A DNA stretch of 64,000 nt from Gnomoniopsis sp. IMI 355080 (GCA_027946555.1 JAPEVC010000048.1:115541-179540), one strand, 5' to 3'. Shown: positions 10,658-22,847, counted from the first letter of the stretch. The notes: generated by a model from the letters alone, not told the origin. Program-made: numbers and translations.

Positions 10658-12499
10658 CTATAACTTCTCAGAAGTCACGCACTTTGCAAACAGCCCGATC
10701 AACCCCGTCAACGCCTTGAACGCGACCGTTGCACACCAAATGAAGCACTTGAAAAAGGCACCTAAGACCGAAATGATGATCCTCGCACAACTTGGTACTC
10801 CATCCTTACCCTTACTCGAGTGTTTTTTTAGATCACTCGCTTGACTTTCCAGGTCAATTTCAAATTCCTCTAGCCGACTCTTCCCGATCTTCTTCTTCTC
10901 ACCAGTACCAATTCTCGAGCTTAGCCGGCTGATCCGGCTTGCGCTCCTCTCGTGTCGGCTGCTTCGTCCGCTTTCTGGTGGAGGCTCGAAGACCTCAACT
11001 CTGTTGAATTCTCCGTCGGCATGGGCAACGAGCATAAGTGCAGTCACGGCAACATCAGCCAAATACACTGAGTCAATCTTAGACGCAATTCCAGTGTCAA
11101 TTTCGAGCCACCCAGTCCCAGTACCGTCCTTGGTCAGACGGGCGAGGTGCTGCGGCGACTCGATATGCTCGAGCGTGTACTCCGTCCGCGACCACGTCGG
11201 ATTTCGCTCAACGGTGACGCAAAAGGGCATGGCCAATGCCGGGTGCACGAGGAAGTGGGATCCACTGTCATCATCCCACACCAGTCTCGCACACTCCCTC
11301 TCCGCAGTCGCATTCGCAGCTGGGTTTGTGTACTGAGTGTCCATTGCCACTTTAGCCGCCACAGACGGAAACAGCATTGCCACAAGTCCGTCATTAGGCG
11401 CATGACGCCTCTCGCTGCCCTCCAGTGTAGTGGCAAGAACCTCCTGCCAGCCCTTGGCAGAAGTCTCCTTACTTCCGCTCACACTGAGGCTTTCACTGCT
11501 GCCACCAGCGCCATCCTTTGGTGGCACGGGTGGCTTATAGACCTTGGTGGGATCAAAACGCGCCATCCTCACGTACGCAGACGTGCTGGTCGGGTCCAGC
11601 TTCAGCCTGTAGAATGGCTGCTGCGTTTTGGACGCAAGCGTATACACAGGTGCATCACGCTCGCAGCTGACTTTGAACGTGTACACGCGTCCCTCGCTCG
11701 CCGCAGCCTTCCACCCATTTGCGACCTTCCAGTACTCTCGCAGCTGCTCTATAGAGCTGATCTCAGGTGGCGCGGATGGGTGAGCCGGCTCATTTGTGCG
11801 GGCGGGCGGCCACTTCCGCGTGCCCGTGGCGACGGTATTCGTTGTGTTGGTGCTGCGTGGGCTGTGGAGGGGAGGCGACTGCGGGTTGTTTCCGTTGCGC
11901 GGGGACGTAGGATGCGAGTCGGAGGTGGGCGAATACAGGCGTCGACTAATGGCCTCGGGTGGGATACTCGTTGGGCTGGTTTGTGTGGGGTAGTAGTTCT
12001 GCTGAGCAAGGGGCAGAGCTGGGTTGTACTGCGGGAAGATGGACCGTATAGGTGCCGCTGCCTCGCCGTGCTGGTTTGGATCCGGGGAGAAAGGCAGTTT
12101 GGCTATGGAGTTGCGCGACACGGTGCTATTTTCTCGTACCAACGTCTGCGCTTCTGAGAAGGCTGTTCCGCATCGCGTCGGTGGGTCAATGACTGCTGCC
12201 GGGGCAGGACGCTGTATTATCGGCTCTGCTGGCTGGGCGGAAGATGGTGAAGTGTTGGTGGCGGCGGAGTCGATTGCTACGGCCGCGGCGGGACCTGGTG
12301 CTGAAGCAGGCTTCTTGCCTTCTTGACTGGCCGTCTTTACCTCTAGAGGTGTTCGTCTTCCTGCTTTGGGAGGCAAGTCTCGAGATGATGAGTCTATTGA
12401 CGGTCGCGGACCTGGTGCGCTGTTCATCTGGTTTCTAGATGGCGGTCTGTCCTTTGGGAACAGGGAGAAAGCCCCTCCTTGTGGTGGTCCGGCCGACAT
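10658..12499 (-). CDS. uncharacterised Pro/Ser-rich protein with hydrophobic C-terminal tail
   Basis: Single open frame of 613 aa from the ATG at 12499. Residues 1-230 are low-complexity, rich in Pro, Ser, Ala and Thr, and likely disordered. Residues about 245-510 look globular, with alternating hydrophobic pattern and conserved-looking stretches such as YTFKVSCERDAPVYTLAS and GTGWLEIDTG. A basic/Ser-rich linker follows. Residues about 572-605 are strongly hydrophobic with Cys and aromatic residues, compatible with a tail anchor or membrane hairpin. I do not recognise the family. Membrane attachment is inference. A GTAAGG sequence near 10815 is a possible donor, but no acceptor at workable distance was found, so no intron is proposed. 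Confidence 0.75.
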   Translation of the reverse strand: MSAGPPQGGAFSLFPKDRPPSRNQMNSAPGPRPSIDSSSRDLPPKAGRRTPLEVKTASQEGKKPASAPGPAAAVAIDSAATNTSPSSAQPAEPIIQRPAPAAVIDPPTRCGTAFSEAQTLVRENSTVSRNSIAKLPFSPDPNQHGEAAAPIRSIFPQYNPALPLAQQNYYPTQTSPTSIPPEAISRRLYSPTSDSHPTSPRNGNNPQSPPLHSPRSTNTTNTVATGTRKWPPARTNEPAHPSAPPEISSIEQLREYWKVANGWKAAASEGRVYTFKVSCERDAPVYTLASKTQQPFYRLKLDPTSTSAYVRMARFDPTKVYKPPVPPKDGAGGSSESLSVSGSKETSAKGWQEVLATTLEGSERRHAPNDGLVAMLFPSVAAKVAMDTQYTNPAANATAERECARLVWDDDSGSHFLVHPALAMPFCVTVERNPTWSRTEYTLEHIESPQHLARLTKDGTGTGWLEIDTGIASKIDSVYLADVAVTALMLVAHADGEFNRVEVFEPPPESGRSSRHERSASRISRLSSRIGTGEKKKIGKSRLEEFEIDLESQASDLKKHSSKGKDGVPSCARIIISVLGAFFKCFIWCATVAFKALTGLIGLFAKCVTSEKL

Positions 12500-13755
12500 G
12501 ATGATTTATTCTGCCTCGGGTAGAATGATGAGATGTTGTCTTTCACTGGGATTCCTGCTTCTGCTTCTCCAAAGCCAGCGCACAGGCTCAATTGGTCGTC
12601 TGGCGTCCAAAGTCGAGATCTGGCCCGGTCCACTATCGATGCATGTTTGCTGGCGTACAAGTCACACAGAATTCAAGATGTGTACAAGGACTGCGAATAG
12701 AGGGAATAGGGTGAGTGTATGAAGGAGCAACAAGCTCGCTCAACAACTAGAGGAAAAGAAAAAATGCCAGCGCGGAGAGTATATCGCAGTCTAATGCAGC
12801 ATCGAGCCGCCTGTACGATCCACACACAAACAGAACAAGCATCTCATTAGTCCAGTCCCAAGCCATGTCCAGACTGGGCGTCTTCTGCAACATGCACCAC
12901 ATGGCGTCGCTACCCGCTCACGTTTCCCTCAGGCCTTGCAGCATTTGGCAATTTGGATCAGAGCAGGATCTGTATGGATACACTAAGCGCTATGGGTGAA
13001 GAACCCTGTTCTCTCCATTTGCAGACCGGGACCCCTCTTAGCTGCATGTCAGGATCTGGCGTGCCATCTTCTCTGTCTGTCTTCTTATTAGTCTGGCTGT
13101 CTGGCAGAACAATTCTCTCAAGGTGCGAGTGGGTAGGGTGTCAATCGCCAAAATTAGAAGCGCCTTCTTTTGGTAGGTTGCGTCAAAACAAGCCGTTCCC
13201 CGTCCGGGGTCGAGGACCAATCAGTGTGTCTGTCACGCTGCATTTAGACGCCCGGCAATACTGGGCGGGGCCCGCTTAGGTCTGGTCCGCGCGGGGAAGG
13301 CCTAGATTTTCGCGAAATTCTTTAATTTTTTTTCTTCTCCTCTTCCTTCGGCTCTTGTTCCATGGTGGGAAAGAGCAGTGTCTGACTTGGTGGTGATATT
13401 GTGTCTGAGTAACGCGGCCTATTCGAGTGGCCTAACGCGCTGACGGGCGCAGGTCTGGCGGCTGGCCTGATGATTTAGGGGCATGCGGCAACCTTTTGTC
13501 TTGGTTGGACAGTATCCAGAATGATGGAAAGTATGAATTTGCATTCAATTTTGGTCTATACCATGCACTGTACTTCATCCTCCACATCCAACGATCTGAC
13601 AAGGGTGGCCGACTGGTGGCTGCGACCTGCATAAGGAATATATCATATCGAGGACATTCCCCTCCGAGACGGTCTTTGCACCGCGTTGATGATTTTATGA
13701 GACACATGCTGATATTGCTCCCTACGCGTCATCCTTATTCATCTCTGATCCTGTG
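12500..13755. other. intergenic, promoter of the Pro/Ser-rich protein gene
   Basis: No supported gene. The right part (about 13260-13335) has a GC-rich block with GCGGGG-like motifs (CreA-type SYGGRG sites by consensus only), followed by TTTTCGCGAAA and an A/T tract. Confidence 0.45.
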
Positions 13756-15918
13756 TCACGCGTCCTGTATCGTCCATTTCCAACAGACCAGCGAGAATAT
13801 CGCCGCCGCCAATAACTCGCAACACAATGTCTGGCCTGGCATCAGGGAGGACCGTGATGATAGCCACTTGGCCAGCATGGCTCCCACAAGCCCCATCCAG
13901 ATCACAAAGAAGCCCGTCTCGAACAACTTCTTCCTAAGACTCTCCTTCTTGGCACGCTCCGAACTCGATCTCATGGTGTTTCCCCAAGTGTCTGCTGTCA
14001 TAGTCACTAGGCTCCAGGCCTGTATTGCTGGCAGAGGGACGTTGTAGAACAACAGGCCCGGGATCATCCACAATACAGCACTGGCGGACTGTCGATCTGG
14101 GTTGCGACTGAAGTTGTACACAGCGATGCCGAGAATTCGTAAACCAATGTCCGGCATATTGAATGAGAGCAAGGATATGTCTGTGAATAAGTACAGCAGA
14201 CATTGCACAAACACGATGAGATGTGCAAATTCTCTCCGCAGCCCTGACATGAAGAGCAATGGATGATTCATGATGTAGACCCTCGGGAGCAGAAGGGACT
14301 CAATATGCTGAGCGCGGCCCCAGCGGGTCTTTGTAAATCGTCAATATGTGATTCCAATGCCAGTGTCCATGTCCTTCAGATCACTTACCTGTTGACGAAT
14401 CCAACGCACAAGTGTGTTCGGGGTTTCTGTTTCTGTCATCATATCTCCTGCGTATATCACACCCCATCCTCGGAGTAGAAGAAGCGATGTCAGATGCCGG
14501 TCTTCGTTGACAATCTGTATCCGCAAGGACCCAATTAGCTTTTTGCCGCTTCGGGGCAAATGCGGGAGGCTGTCTAGCGGCGAGAATAGCTACTCACCAT
14601 CCTCTTCCCAAAAATCTTCTGATTGTACCATTGAATGAGTATTGGACGGATAGCTGATAGCCTGAAGGCCGCGCTGGGGCCACTTTGACAGTCGCTTGCA
14701 GCCATGGACGCCGGCATGGATCGAGTGAGATATAATTCGCACCAGTAGACACATGAAGCCAACTTTGTGACGACGGTGTCTTCCGCATTGTGGACCACCA
14801 GACCTGAGCTTGAGCCTCCGGCCCTTGGATCGCCCGCAATCGCGTTGACCGTGCCTTCCAGCGAGTCCTCGAGGACGATGGTATCGGCTGTTCCAAATAT
14901 GTCAGTATAATACCAAAGAATATGGCGCCCAGATGTCCCATCATCAAGGCCCTATAAACCCAGTGCCCTATTTCCATTGCGGTCAAAGTCCAAGCAAGAG
15001 GTTTCTTGAGGAGGCCTTTCTGTACTCACAATCGGATGACCATAGAATTTCTATGCCGAGCAGATCTGCGATGATCATCGCAAAGACAAAAGTTGTAAAC
15101 ATGATCCCTTTCTTGTGTAGATGGCGTTGCTTGACTAGCAGATGCTTGATGCCATCTGGTCCAGCAAGGGGCATATCGCCCATGACCTCTTCCAACTTAT
15201 ACCGAGCAATGCTGATGCAGGTTCGCATAGCAATTTCGTTGATTTCCTCTTCATCAATGGTACCCCCAAGCCTTCGCCTGGCTTCTATTTCTCGGTCGCG
15301 AACATTATTCGCTACTTCGCCAAGGGGCTCATCCATTTCTATGACCTGAGATTGCTCTGGATATACCTGCAAGAACCACCATATAAGCGTTTCTGGACTA
15401 TTCCAATGCGTAATTACGGAGTTATATAAGAAAAGATGAGAAAGCATGAGAGGAAAGACCGACTCTCCTACCTTTGTGAATACATCCACCATCTCACGGT
15501 CATCCAGATCATTGCCATCCACCCCGACCAGTAGAAATTTGCATCCTCGAGTGGTTTTATAACTCTCCAGGCATCTCGCCCATAGTTCCGGGTCCTCTCG
15601 CCAGCCTACAATGGCCGCAAGAGTATCTGAGGACGAGATTCGAGGCTGCTCGGACTGTTTCACGGCATACTTTTCGACATCGTCCTTGTAACCAGGCTTT
15701 GCCTCCGCCTCGCGGAAAGCGATTCTGCGCCTCTCATTGTTGAAGCGGCAGTATTCTGCAAGCAATATGCTGATGAGAAGATCAACAGTCGCAGGATAAT
15801 ACGTATTGACGGCAGCAGCCCGATAAAGAGGCAAGATGAGAATGCATCCAATGAGATTCACCAGCTTTCGGAGCCAAGACACATGTGGATGAGGGTATAA
15901 CGAAGATGCGAGAGTCAT
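13756..15918 (-). CDS. GT2 processive polysaccharide synthase, Cps1/hyaluronan-synthase-like
   Basis: Five exons: 15472-15918, 15030-15366, 14598-14887, 14389-14514 and 13756-14328, giving 590 aa with all phases consistent. Introns are GTAGGA...GCAG (105 nt, stop-free), GTGAGT...ACAG, GTGAGT...ACAG and GTAAGT...AAAG. Splicing builds the GT2 signature: DSD metal site at residues 261-263 (assembled across intron 2), NEDR at about 361-364 (the GEDR-like catalytic acid position) and QQTRW at 399-403 (the QxxRW motif). An N-terminal membrane segment lies near residues 15-32 and several hydrophobic spans follow QQTRW. Such enzymes polymerise a beta-linked polysaccharide at the plasma membrane and extrude it. 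Fungal relatives are linked to capsule or hyphal surface glycans. The product cannot be predicted. It is divergent from the GT31 gene. Confidence 0.9.
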
Positions 15919-17365
15919 TGTCAATCAGTCTTGGCGAGTGAGCATGAAATATAAATATTATATGAGCACAGCTCCGTATCACTGGCTCCACTCGTTCAAA
16001 TACTGCGACTCAAACCTACGACGTTGATTTTGTTGTGAACCTTAATACATCGTCAGGCTGTGTTGTGTGTTGAATTTTAGAGCAAGGGCGTTGACGATGT
16101 TGCAAGGTGGTCGATCATCCTCATACCTATACACCTGGGCACACTAGTAAGGGATTGATATTTGATACACGGCCCTAGCTCAACCCTTTTTTCTCTCGAA
16201 CACCCCCTTTAATATTTGGTCACTATATGGTAGGGCTGTTTGTGTGGTATTTCTGGGCCCTCGCACGTTGGCGACTCAAGCATTGTGGGTATCGTTCCAG
16301 GTGGGACCCCTACAGAGACCTCGCTACCACGAGGCTGGGCATCGACTTTTGACAAATCGACTGTAGGAATCTACCAAAGCACTTGACCAATGAAGCGGTC
16401 TAACACAATAGGATCGTACTAACATAACGATTTGCGTCTATAGACGCAAAGGAGGCATTGAATGGGTGCCTTGTCATACAGTTGAATCGCTGATAGGATT
16501 AATAATACGAGTATACTGCTAGCAAACTGGTTTCGATTCCATGAGTTAATACTGTTTTACAATACCATCAACACAGGTGAGTGAAAAGGAAGCGAAAGCG
16601 TATGGTTCACGGCTGCCTCGGAACCTCCAAAAAGTCCCTGACGACTCACTATGTACCCGTCGTTATGGCGGAAGTGGGCATCTCTTGCCCTGGCCCGTAT
16701 TTGGCCAAGAGCACAAGCGACCGTATTAAGCGGGACCCACATGGTCGGTTTGTCCGTTATGCGATCAAAACAACCGTTGTCTACGGCTCTACGCCTAGCT
16801 TCTCTTTGGGAGGATAATACCTAGAACCAAAGAGACTTGGCAAGGCGATGATGTAGTCATCAAGGCCTCCACAGACGAACACATTCCTGGGTAGTCTTGG
16901 CTGTGGGTTCTTGTCGGAGAACGATTCCGTGTTGCATACCCAGGTGCCATGGTTGTTATTGAGGACTGTCCTATCCGCAAACGACGTGGTCATTAGTTCA
17001 CAAAGTTATGACTCGTATACCACTGGTAACATAGCATGTACATAGTACTTTCAATACATAAATGTTTGGCATCATGGTTCACGGTTCACACCAGGACTGA
17101 CTCGAACGCCACGACCCTTGGTATGTTTGGGTATCCCGGAAGTCGGAGAGTTGAATTGTATCGCTTTTCAACACGTTGTCAATACTAGTGCATAAGAGAA
17201 GCCCGTTACAGTAATGAGGCCCGCTCAGGCTAGACATAGCCTTCGTATACCTTTTTCCCTGCTATTCCCTACAGACCTCGGGAGTGCTCCATTTGATACT
17301 CCATCGTGAATGACAGGCCATCCTGTCTTCTCAAAAATCGACACACGCCCAAAGGCGCAGTGACG
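15919..17365. other. divergent intergenic region between two glycosyltransferase genes
   Basis: 1.45 kb that must hold both promoters. It is AT-leaning with scattered short ORFs without protein character. No repeat or RNA gene was recognised. Confidence 0.5.
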
Positions 17366-18864
17366 ATGATATTCTACAAAGACAATAGGATCGTACCATC
17401 TATCATAGCATTCCTGACGATCTGTCTTTTATGGAGACTCATCGACCCATCTGCTCGGCAGAGGGTATCGCAAATTCAGGAAGCCGAACAAACACGAGCG
17501 GGTAGGCTTTCCAACCAGGGCAAGGTGGCATATGAGGATTCCAAAAGCCAAACCATAGGCGGAGGCCTGCATCATGGCGTTGGAGAAGTCTCGACCCTGA
17601 ATCCTGATGATGTCCTGCTTATACTCAAGACGGGAGCAACAGTCTTGTGGAGGCGCCTGCCCATTCACCTGGCAACAACACTTTCCCCGGAGCGCATCAA
17701 CCCAGAGAATACGGTTATCTACTCTGAAGTCGACGGACAGATTGGTAATCATACCATTGTCGACATCCTCAGCGGGCTGTCGCAATCCGTCAAGAATTCA
17801 CCCAATTTTGAATTATATGGCGCCATTCGCGACTGGGAAGAGACCAATTTCTACGTTGAGCAGACTGGCCTGCCTGGAGACGACGAAGGGCCGCCCGGAG
17901 GATGGCGCCTGGACAAATACAAGTTTTTGCCGTTAATCGAGCACGCCGGGACCAACTGGCCGAAAGCGAAGTGGTACCTTTATACGGAGGATGATACCTA
18001 CATGTTCTTGCCAAATGTTCTACACTATTTGTCGACGTACGATCATCGTGAAAGTCATTGGCTGGGTGGCCTGGGCGAGAAGCTCGGTACAACCTTTGCC
18101 CACGGGGGGTCTGGTTTCGCGCTCTCCCGGGCCGCATGGGAACAGTCTTTTGGCAGAGGCGGCGATTTGGTCAAGAAGTATCAGAGCTTTGTAGATGATG
18201 CTTGCTGCGGAGATTATGCACTCGGCAAGGTGCTCAATGACTTCGGCGTCAAGTTTGGTGAGAACAATGGTGATGAAAAATGGTCTTGGGGCTTTAACGG
18301 GCTGCCTCACTGGAAAATCGAGTTTTCCCAAGAGAATTGGTGCAAGCCGGTGCTGACCTGGCATCATGCCCATAATCGAGACATCGCGAGATACCATAAC
18401 TTGGAGAAGTCTTGGGATTTTAAGGTGGGGTGACTTTCTTGCTTCTTGAGGAGTGCTTGCGCTGACCACTGGAACCACAGAAAGGAACATTAAACTATGG
18501 TGACTTTTACGCCAATATAATCGCCCCAGCAATTAGCAAACGAAAGGGGTGGTGGGACAATTTCTCCAACCGCTACGAAATCCACTCAACCACTGAAACT
18601 TCAGCTCCAAGGCCTAATGGAAAAGATGATCGATACGACGATGTTCTCTGGTCAAAGGCATGGCAGTCAATCGACACTTGCGAGGCAGCCTGTCGCGGAT
18701 GGAACAAGTGCGTACAATGGTACTATTACGGCGATGACTGCAAGATGGACGATAGAATCTTTATGGGCCACGGGTGGCCTGAGGGGATGCGATATAGGAA
18801 AGACAAGCTTGAATCGGTAAGTGGTTGGCTGACGGAGAGGACAGAAGGATGGACGTGTGACTGA
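17366..18864 (+). CDS. GT31-type glycosyltransferase, type II membrane, with Cys-rich C-terminal module
   Basis: Two exons: 17366-18424 and 18481-18864 (intron GTGGGG...ACAG, phase 0), giving 480 aa. The ATG at 17366 gives a 7-residue cytoplasmic tail followed by a membrane anchor (about residues 8-24, RIVPSIIAFLTICLLW). The frame is open to 17306, but that start would bury the anchor. The metal site is TEDDTY at about residues 207-212, followed by GGSGFALSRAAWE and the acidic ACCGDYALGKVL segment, typical of fungal C1GALT-like GT31 proteins. The C-terminus has a PAN/apple-like cysteine pattern (CEAACRGWNKC...C). Members add beta-linked sugars in the Golgi. The acceptor is unknown. The GT2 gene lies divergently upstream. 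Confidence 0.87.
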
Positions 18865-19164
18865 GGAATGGAGAACAAAACTTATGACAATATGATTCAC
18901 GATACTGCCCAAATTATGCAGTCTACTACGGGAAAGGATGACAGTAGCATTGATAGAATATACTCTGTCGGCAGTGTCGGTGCGATCAATTTCTGGGACT
19001 TACCAACATGTTCGCAATCGCTTGAAATGTAATTTAACTATGTTGGTATCCTATTGTCATGTAAAATGTATTGTGGAAGATAACCTCCCGATCTATTGTT
19101 CTGACCAGATAATGAGTTTCATTGAGGAGCAGAAGCAAAATATAGCTCTCTGTGGATCCCGTTT
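18865..19164. other. convergent intergenic region
   Basis: 3' regions of the GT31 and phosphate symporter genes. Nothing else is recognised. Confidence 0.5.
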
Positions 19165-21091
19165 CTAGGTGAAATGAGGAGCGTTGAGGACCAAGGCCAT
19201 AAGCACGCCGCCAATCGTGCCAGCAATGGGAATGGTAGCAATCCATGCAATGACGAGCAGGCCTACTCGCTGGAAGTTGACCGCCTTCAGGGTGCCGTTG
19301 CAGAGACCAACTCCAACAGTGGCTCCTGTGATGCACATGGATGTAGACACAGGCAGCTTGTATTGCGAGAAGACAAGGACTGTCACGGCAGCACCCATCT
19401 CCATAGAGCAGCCACGGCTAGGACTGTGGTACGTGATCTTGTTGCCCATAACTGTTTGTAGTGTTAGAAAACATGTCCAAGATGATAATCAAAACCTTTG
19501 GGAGTATTGCTCACCCTTCATGATGTTGTAGCCATAAGTGATCAGTCCAATAGAAATGGTGGCGGAGAGCACAGCAAGCTGCCAAACCGGAACGCTAGCC
19601 TTGGAAGCACTCGCCTCACCGGTAGACCAGGCTGAGTAGATGACAGCCCAAGGTCCAACAGAGTTGCCAATGTCGTTGGCACCATGAGCAAAAGATGCCG
19701 TGCATGCGGTGAGAATTTGCACAAACGAGTATGTGTGCTCAACCTCGTTGGGATACTTCTCGGCATGAGCATAGACTCGCTCCATACGCTTTCCTTCAGG
19801 GGTGCCGTGAATACCAGACTGGGCTGCGTGGATGTCATAATGCAAACCGTAGAGCAACCCGACGGTGATCATGGCTGGAATCCGTTTTATGAGAATCTTC
19901 ATGTTGTGTAGCTCGTAAATCTGACCAGGGCCCATTGGGTTGTCGCGAAGTGTCCTCATGGCCCAGCCAAGCGGGCCCTTCTTCTTCTCCAGTTTCGCGT
20001 GGAATAGGGCTTGGCCTTGAGCCTCCAGCTGTTTGGTGGTCAGCTGTGCGACTTCTGTCTGCACGGTGACGCGCTTCTCGTTCTGTCCGCTCTGGTCGTC
20101 GCCCTCTGAAACAGATGTTGAGGAGTGGGCGACCGTAACCTCGTCGTCAGAGTCATCCTGGACGACGGCATAGTTTGGCACGACGGCCTTCTCGCTGTCC
20201 GGAGGAGGAGGCCGCTTGAACAGTAGAGGGCCTTGAAGGAATTGCCACCACTTGAGGGTGTAATCCTTCTTAATGACTTTGCAGTGAACGTAGGGAACGA
20301 AGAAAAGTGCCGAAAGCAGAGCAACGCCACAGCCGGTGCCCATGGTCACGCTCGCAACGTACCAGCCAGGCTTCTTGTTCAATCCCAGGTTCGGGGACCC
20401 CTTGTAGACGATTGACAGCGTGCAGATGGTCCCGGCGATTAGGAAAAAGAATGGTGATGTCCAAACAGCCCAGGGCACGGGGTTCTTACGGACGTGCACG
20501 ACCATCTTGATCAACATGAAGATAGTCGCACCGAAGCCTGCTGCGATGGCTGGGGCCATGCCCAAGCCAGCAAAGATGGCACCAAGACCTTGACCACCAT
20601 TCCAGCCCCATTGGACCTGAGAGGCACCAGCCGTTGCAACACCAACTCCGGCAATCGCCGAGATGAGTGAGTAGGTCGAGGAGACGTGAGCAGAGTGCTT
20701 CGTGCACCACATCACCCAAGAAGATGCTGCAGCCAACGCGCACGTGAATGCGAGCATCTGGACGCCAGCGTTATCTTGGAAGGCGGAGGTCGGTATGATT
20801 CCGTTCTTGATCGTATCCGCGGTTCTGGCGCCGACTGTGATCGCTCCAAGCATTTCGAAGATTGTGCCGAAGATCATGGCCTGTCTGTAAGAAATGGATC
20901 GTGAAGAGACACTGGTTGCCCAGGCATTGGCCACATCGTCTGTCAAATAAAGGTATTAGAATCAGACACTGCGACATCCTAGAGATGGTGATGAGATGCG
21001 AAGGGTGAAACTTACTTGCGCCATTGTTGTATGCATCCAGCAAGGCAAACAACGTGCCAATCACAAAGACGTAAGTGTACTCGGTCAGCAT
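19165..21091 (-). CDS. Na+/phosphate symporter, PHO-4/PHO89 (PiT) family
   Basis: Three exons: 21016-21091, 19515-20939 and 19165-19451 (introns GTAAGT...ACAG and GTGAGC...ACAG, both phase 1), giving 595 aa, close to Neurospora PHO-4. Splicing restores the first PiT signature GANDVANAW at residues 24-32. The second, HGANDIGNSVGPW, sits in the C-terminal half. The inverted repeat topology is visible: blocks of hydrophobic helices flank a long hydrophilic loop (about residues 255-370) rich in acidic and Ser residues. The last exon carries the GCSMEMGAA and TGATVGVG stretches. It imports phosphate with sodium at the plasma membrane. An upstream CACGTG box and TATA element suggest phosphate-starvation control. 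Confidence 0.95.
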
Positions 21092-21163
21092 CTTGACGAT
21101 TGGGGACTTGGCCGTAGACAGAATCACACAATATTGGACATGTGCCTGGGAGCAGGAGGGAGG

Positions 21164-21172
21164 CTTTATATA
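21164..21172 (-). promoter_or_regulatory. TATA box of the phosphate symporter gene
   Basis: On the minus strand this reads TATATAAAG, 73 bp or more upstream of the symporter ATG at 21091, a usual spacing for a fungal TATA element. Confidence 0.6.
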
Positions 21173-21490
21173 CGCTTCCAAAGCCGTCGCATGCACGTTA
21201 CATGGTATCAATTTGAGTTAATCTGCGCTACTGAAAGTATCCTCGACGTCGCGACACAATTCTTTTCGGGGTCTTGTCCAGCTGGGCTGTTGACCGAGCA
21301 GCCAAGCCTGGCTGCCCTCAATTCTATCTGCCAACGGGTGAAGAAGGCTTGACTTGGCGAGCCCGGCGGACTTGGCGATATCCACCGGAGCGACGGGAGT
21401 TTATATAGAATAGGAGCCATGCCTGAAAAAGCCCCCCCGTGTGGCTTGGCGACTATCAAGCATTCACCTATAGAAACCTGGCTCACAACC

Positions 21491-21496
21491 CACGTG
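21491..21496. promoter_or_regulatory. CACGTG box, candidate NUC-1/Pho4 site
   Basis: Perfect palindromic CACGTG about 400 bp upstream of the symporter ATG. Pho4/NUC-1 bHLH factors bind this core in phosphate-responsive promoters. A weaker CACGTT lies at 21194-21199. The link to this gene is inference from position. Confidence 0.5.
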
Positions 21497-22847
21497 TTCG
21501 CCTTGTACCCTCTTTTGAACTTACAGACTCCTCAGAGACCTCATCAGACCGTCAATTTCCTAGCTTGATTTTCTCAAAAAACATCAGCCCTTTGTCTCTC
21601 CTTGTACCGACACACACGGTCGGTCCGAATCTAGTCTCACGTCTCGCTGCTTGGTCAGTTTTTCTTGCATCGCCAAGGTGCAGCTCGGTCAAACGTTTCC
21701 CTCGCGAAAACTCTAATGTACAAGGGGTGTCCAAGGACAATGTCGCTGCGAGCAACATGATTTGTACGAGTCGAGCCGAGGTCTTATTTGGGTAATCAAT
21801 CGAGCTTAAATCATATGGAAGCATGCTTGAAATGGAACCAGAAGATACGAAGATGGAACGCGTCACACTTATGTGCACTTATAGAGGGCGTTGTTTTTTC
21901 ACTGTCTCGATAACTTACAGCAGGTGGCTATCTAATTGCCCCTGCCCCCACAATTGCACGGTATTGTACACCAGATTGCTTTGACGCGCGCTGTCTTCAG
22001 TGTACCCTGGAGTTTGTCCCGTCTTCTTGCTATCAAGCTACGCTTATAATTCAAATTGACCTTACTGCCCAACATACCAAATCGTAGTCTTCGCTAAATC
22101 AGACTTTGCTATACGTATTGAACTCTACTGTTCATATGGCCTTTTCTCTCCCTGTCTGGGGTTGCACTCCGTGGTCCTCTGTAGACAGCACACAGGAGTT
22201 TACTGACTCATCTGATTAGGGTTTAATCGACGTCGTTCAGGTATGTGACATGTCTGTTCCAACTCCAATACCTTTCCACGGTCCACCTAATTGTAGCTAT
22301 TCTTTTGTATTAGACACAGCTAATATCTCTATCATAGTCCTTGACATCATACATATGTGTTGTTAGTAAATTTACGACTGGGCATTGTCCTTGGGTCTCA
22401 CAAATATGGGTAGATCCCTCATCCTCGATACTGGACGCATGCATTCGCCTCTGGGTAAGACAGCCGCCCAAACATCAAAACCCTCGTGGCAACAAATTAA
22501 TTGTATTTCTTCACACCATCCTCTTTTGGAGGAGAACATTCACATGCGTCATAAAGAACAAGAGAATTTGTAATAAGCCGTATTCCTACAGCTAAACCCA
22601 TATACTTGTCTTAACTGAGTTGGAGGGTTTCCTCATGTGCTGTATGGAGCTCACGGGGGTAGTTCTTGTGAAAGAATGAAACACCCCAGGATATTTCCAG
22701 AGTTATCGACCCAGGACCGGACTCTGAAAATGATAATCAAGAAGGAGACCACAGGAAAGAATACCTGGGTACCAAATATGAAAAAGGAACCCCGGAGAAA
22801 ACAATGACAAGGCAAGATCTCTGCCAACAAACCCTTCTTCTGAGCAA

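Larger units (their letters stand above)
21092..22847. other. intergenic: symporter promoter and 3' region of the seven-exon gene
   Basis: 1.76 kb with no supported gene. A 118-codon ORF at 21439-21795 lies in the promoter of the symporter and has no domain. TATA and CACGTG elements are listed separately. Confidence 0.5.

Noticed and set aside
10800..10860. Possible intron in the Pro/Ser-rich protein near its hydrophobic tail (GTAAGGGTAAGG)
   Set aside because: The nearest acceptor would give an intron of about 34 nt, too short; the open frame is kept.
11147..12157. 336-codon ORF opposite the Pro/Ser-rich protein gene
   Set aside because: Arg/Trp/Cys-rich shadow frame; the minus-strand frame is longer and continuous.
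16525..16545. GGTTTCGATTCCA resembling a tRNA T-arm
   Set aside because: No matching acceptor, D-arm or anticodon stem within tRNA distance; the loop has an extra T.
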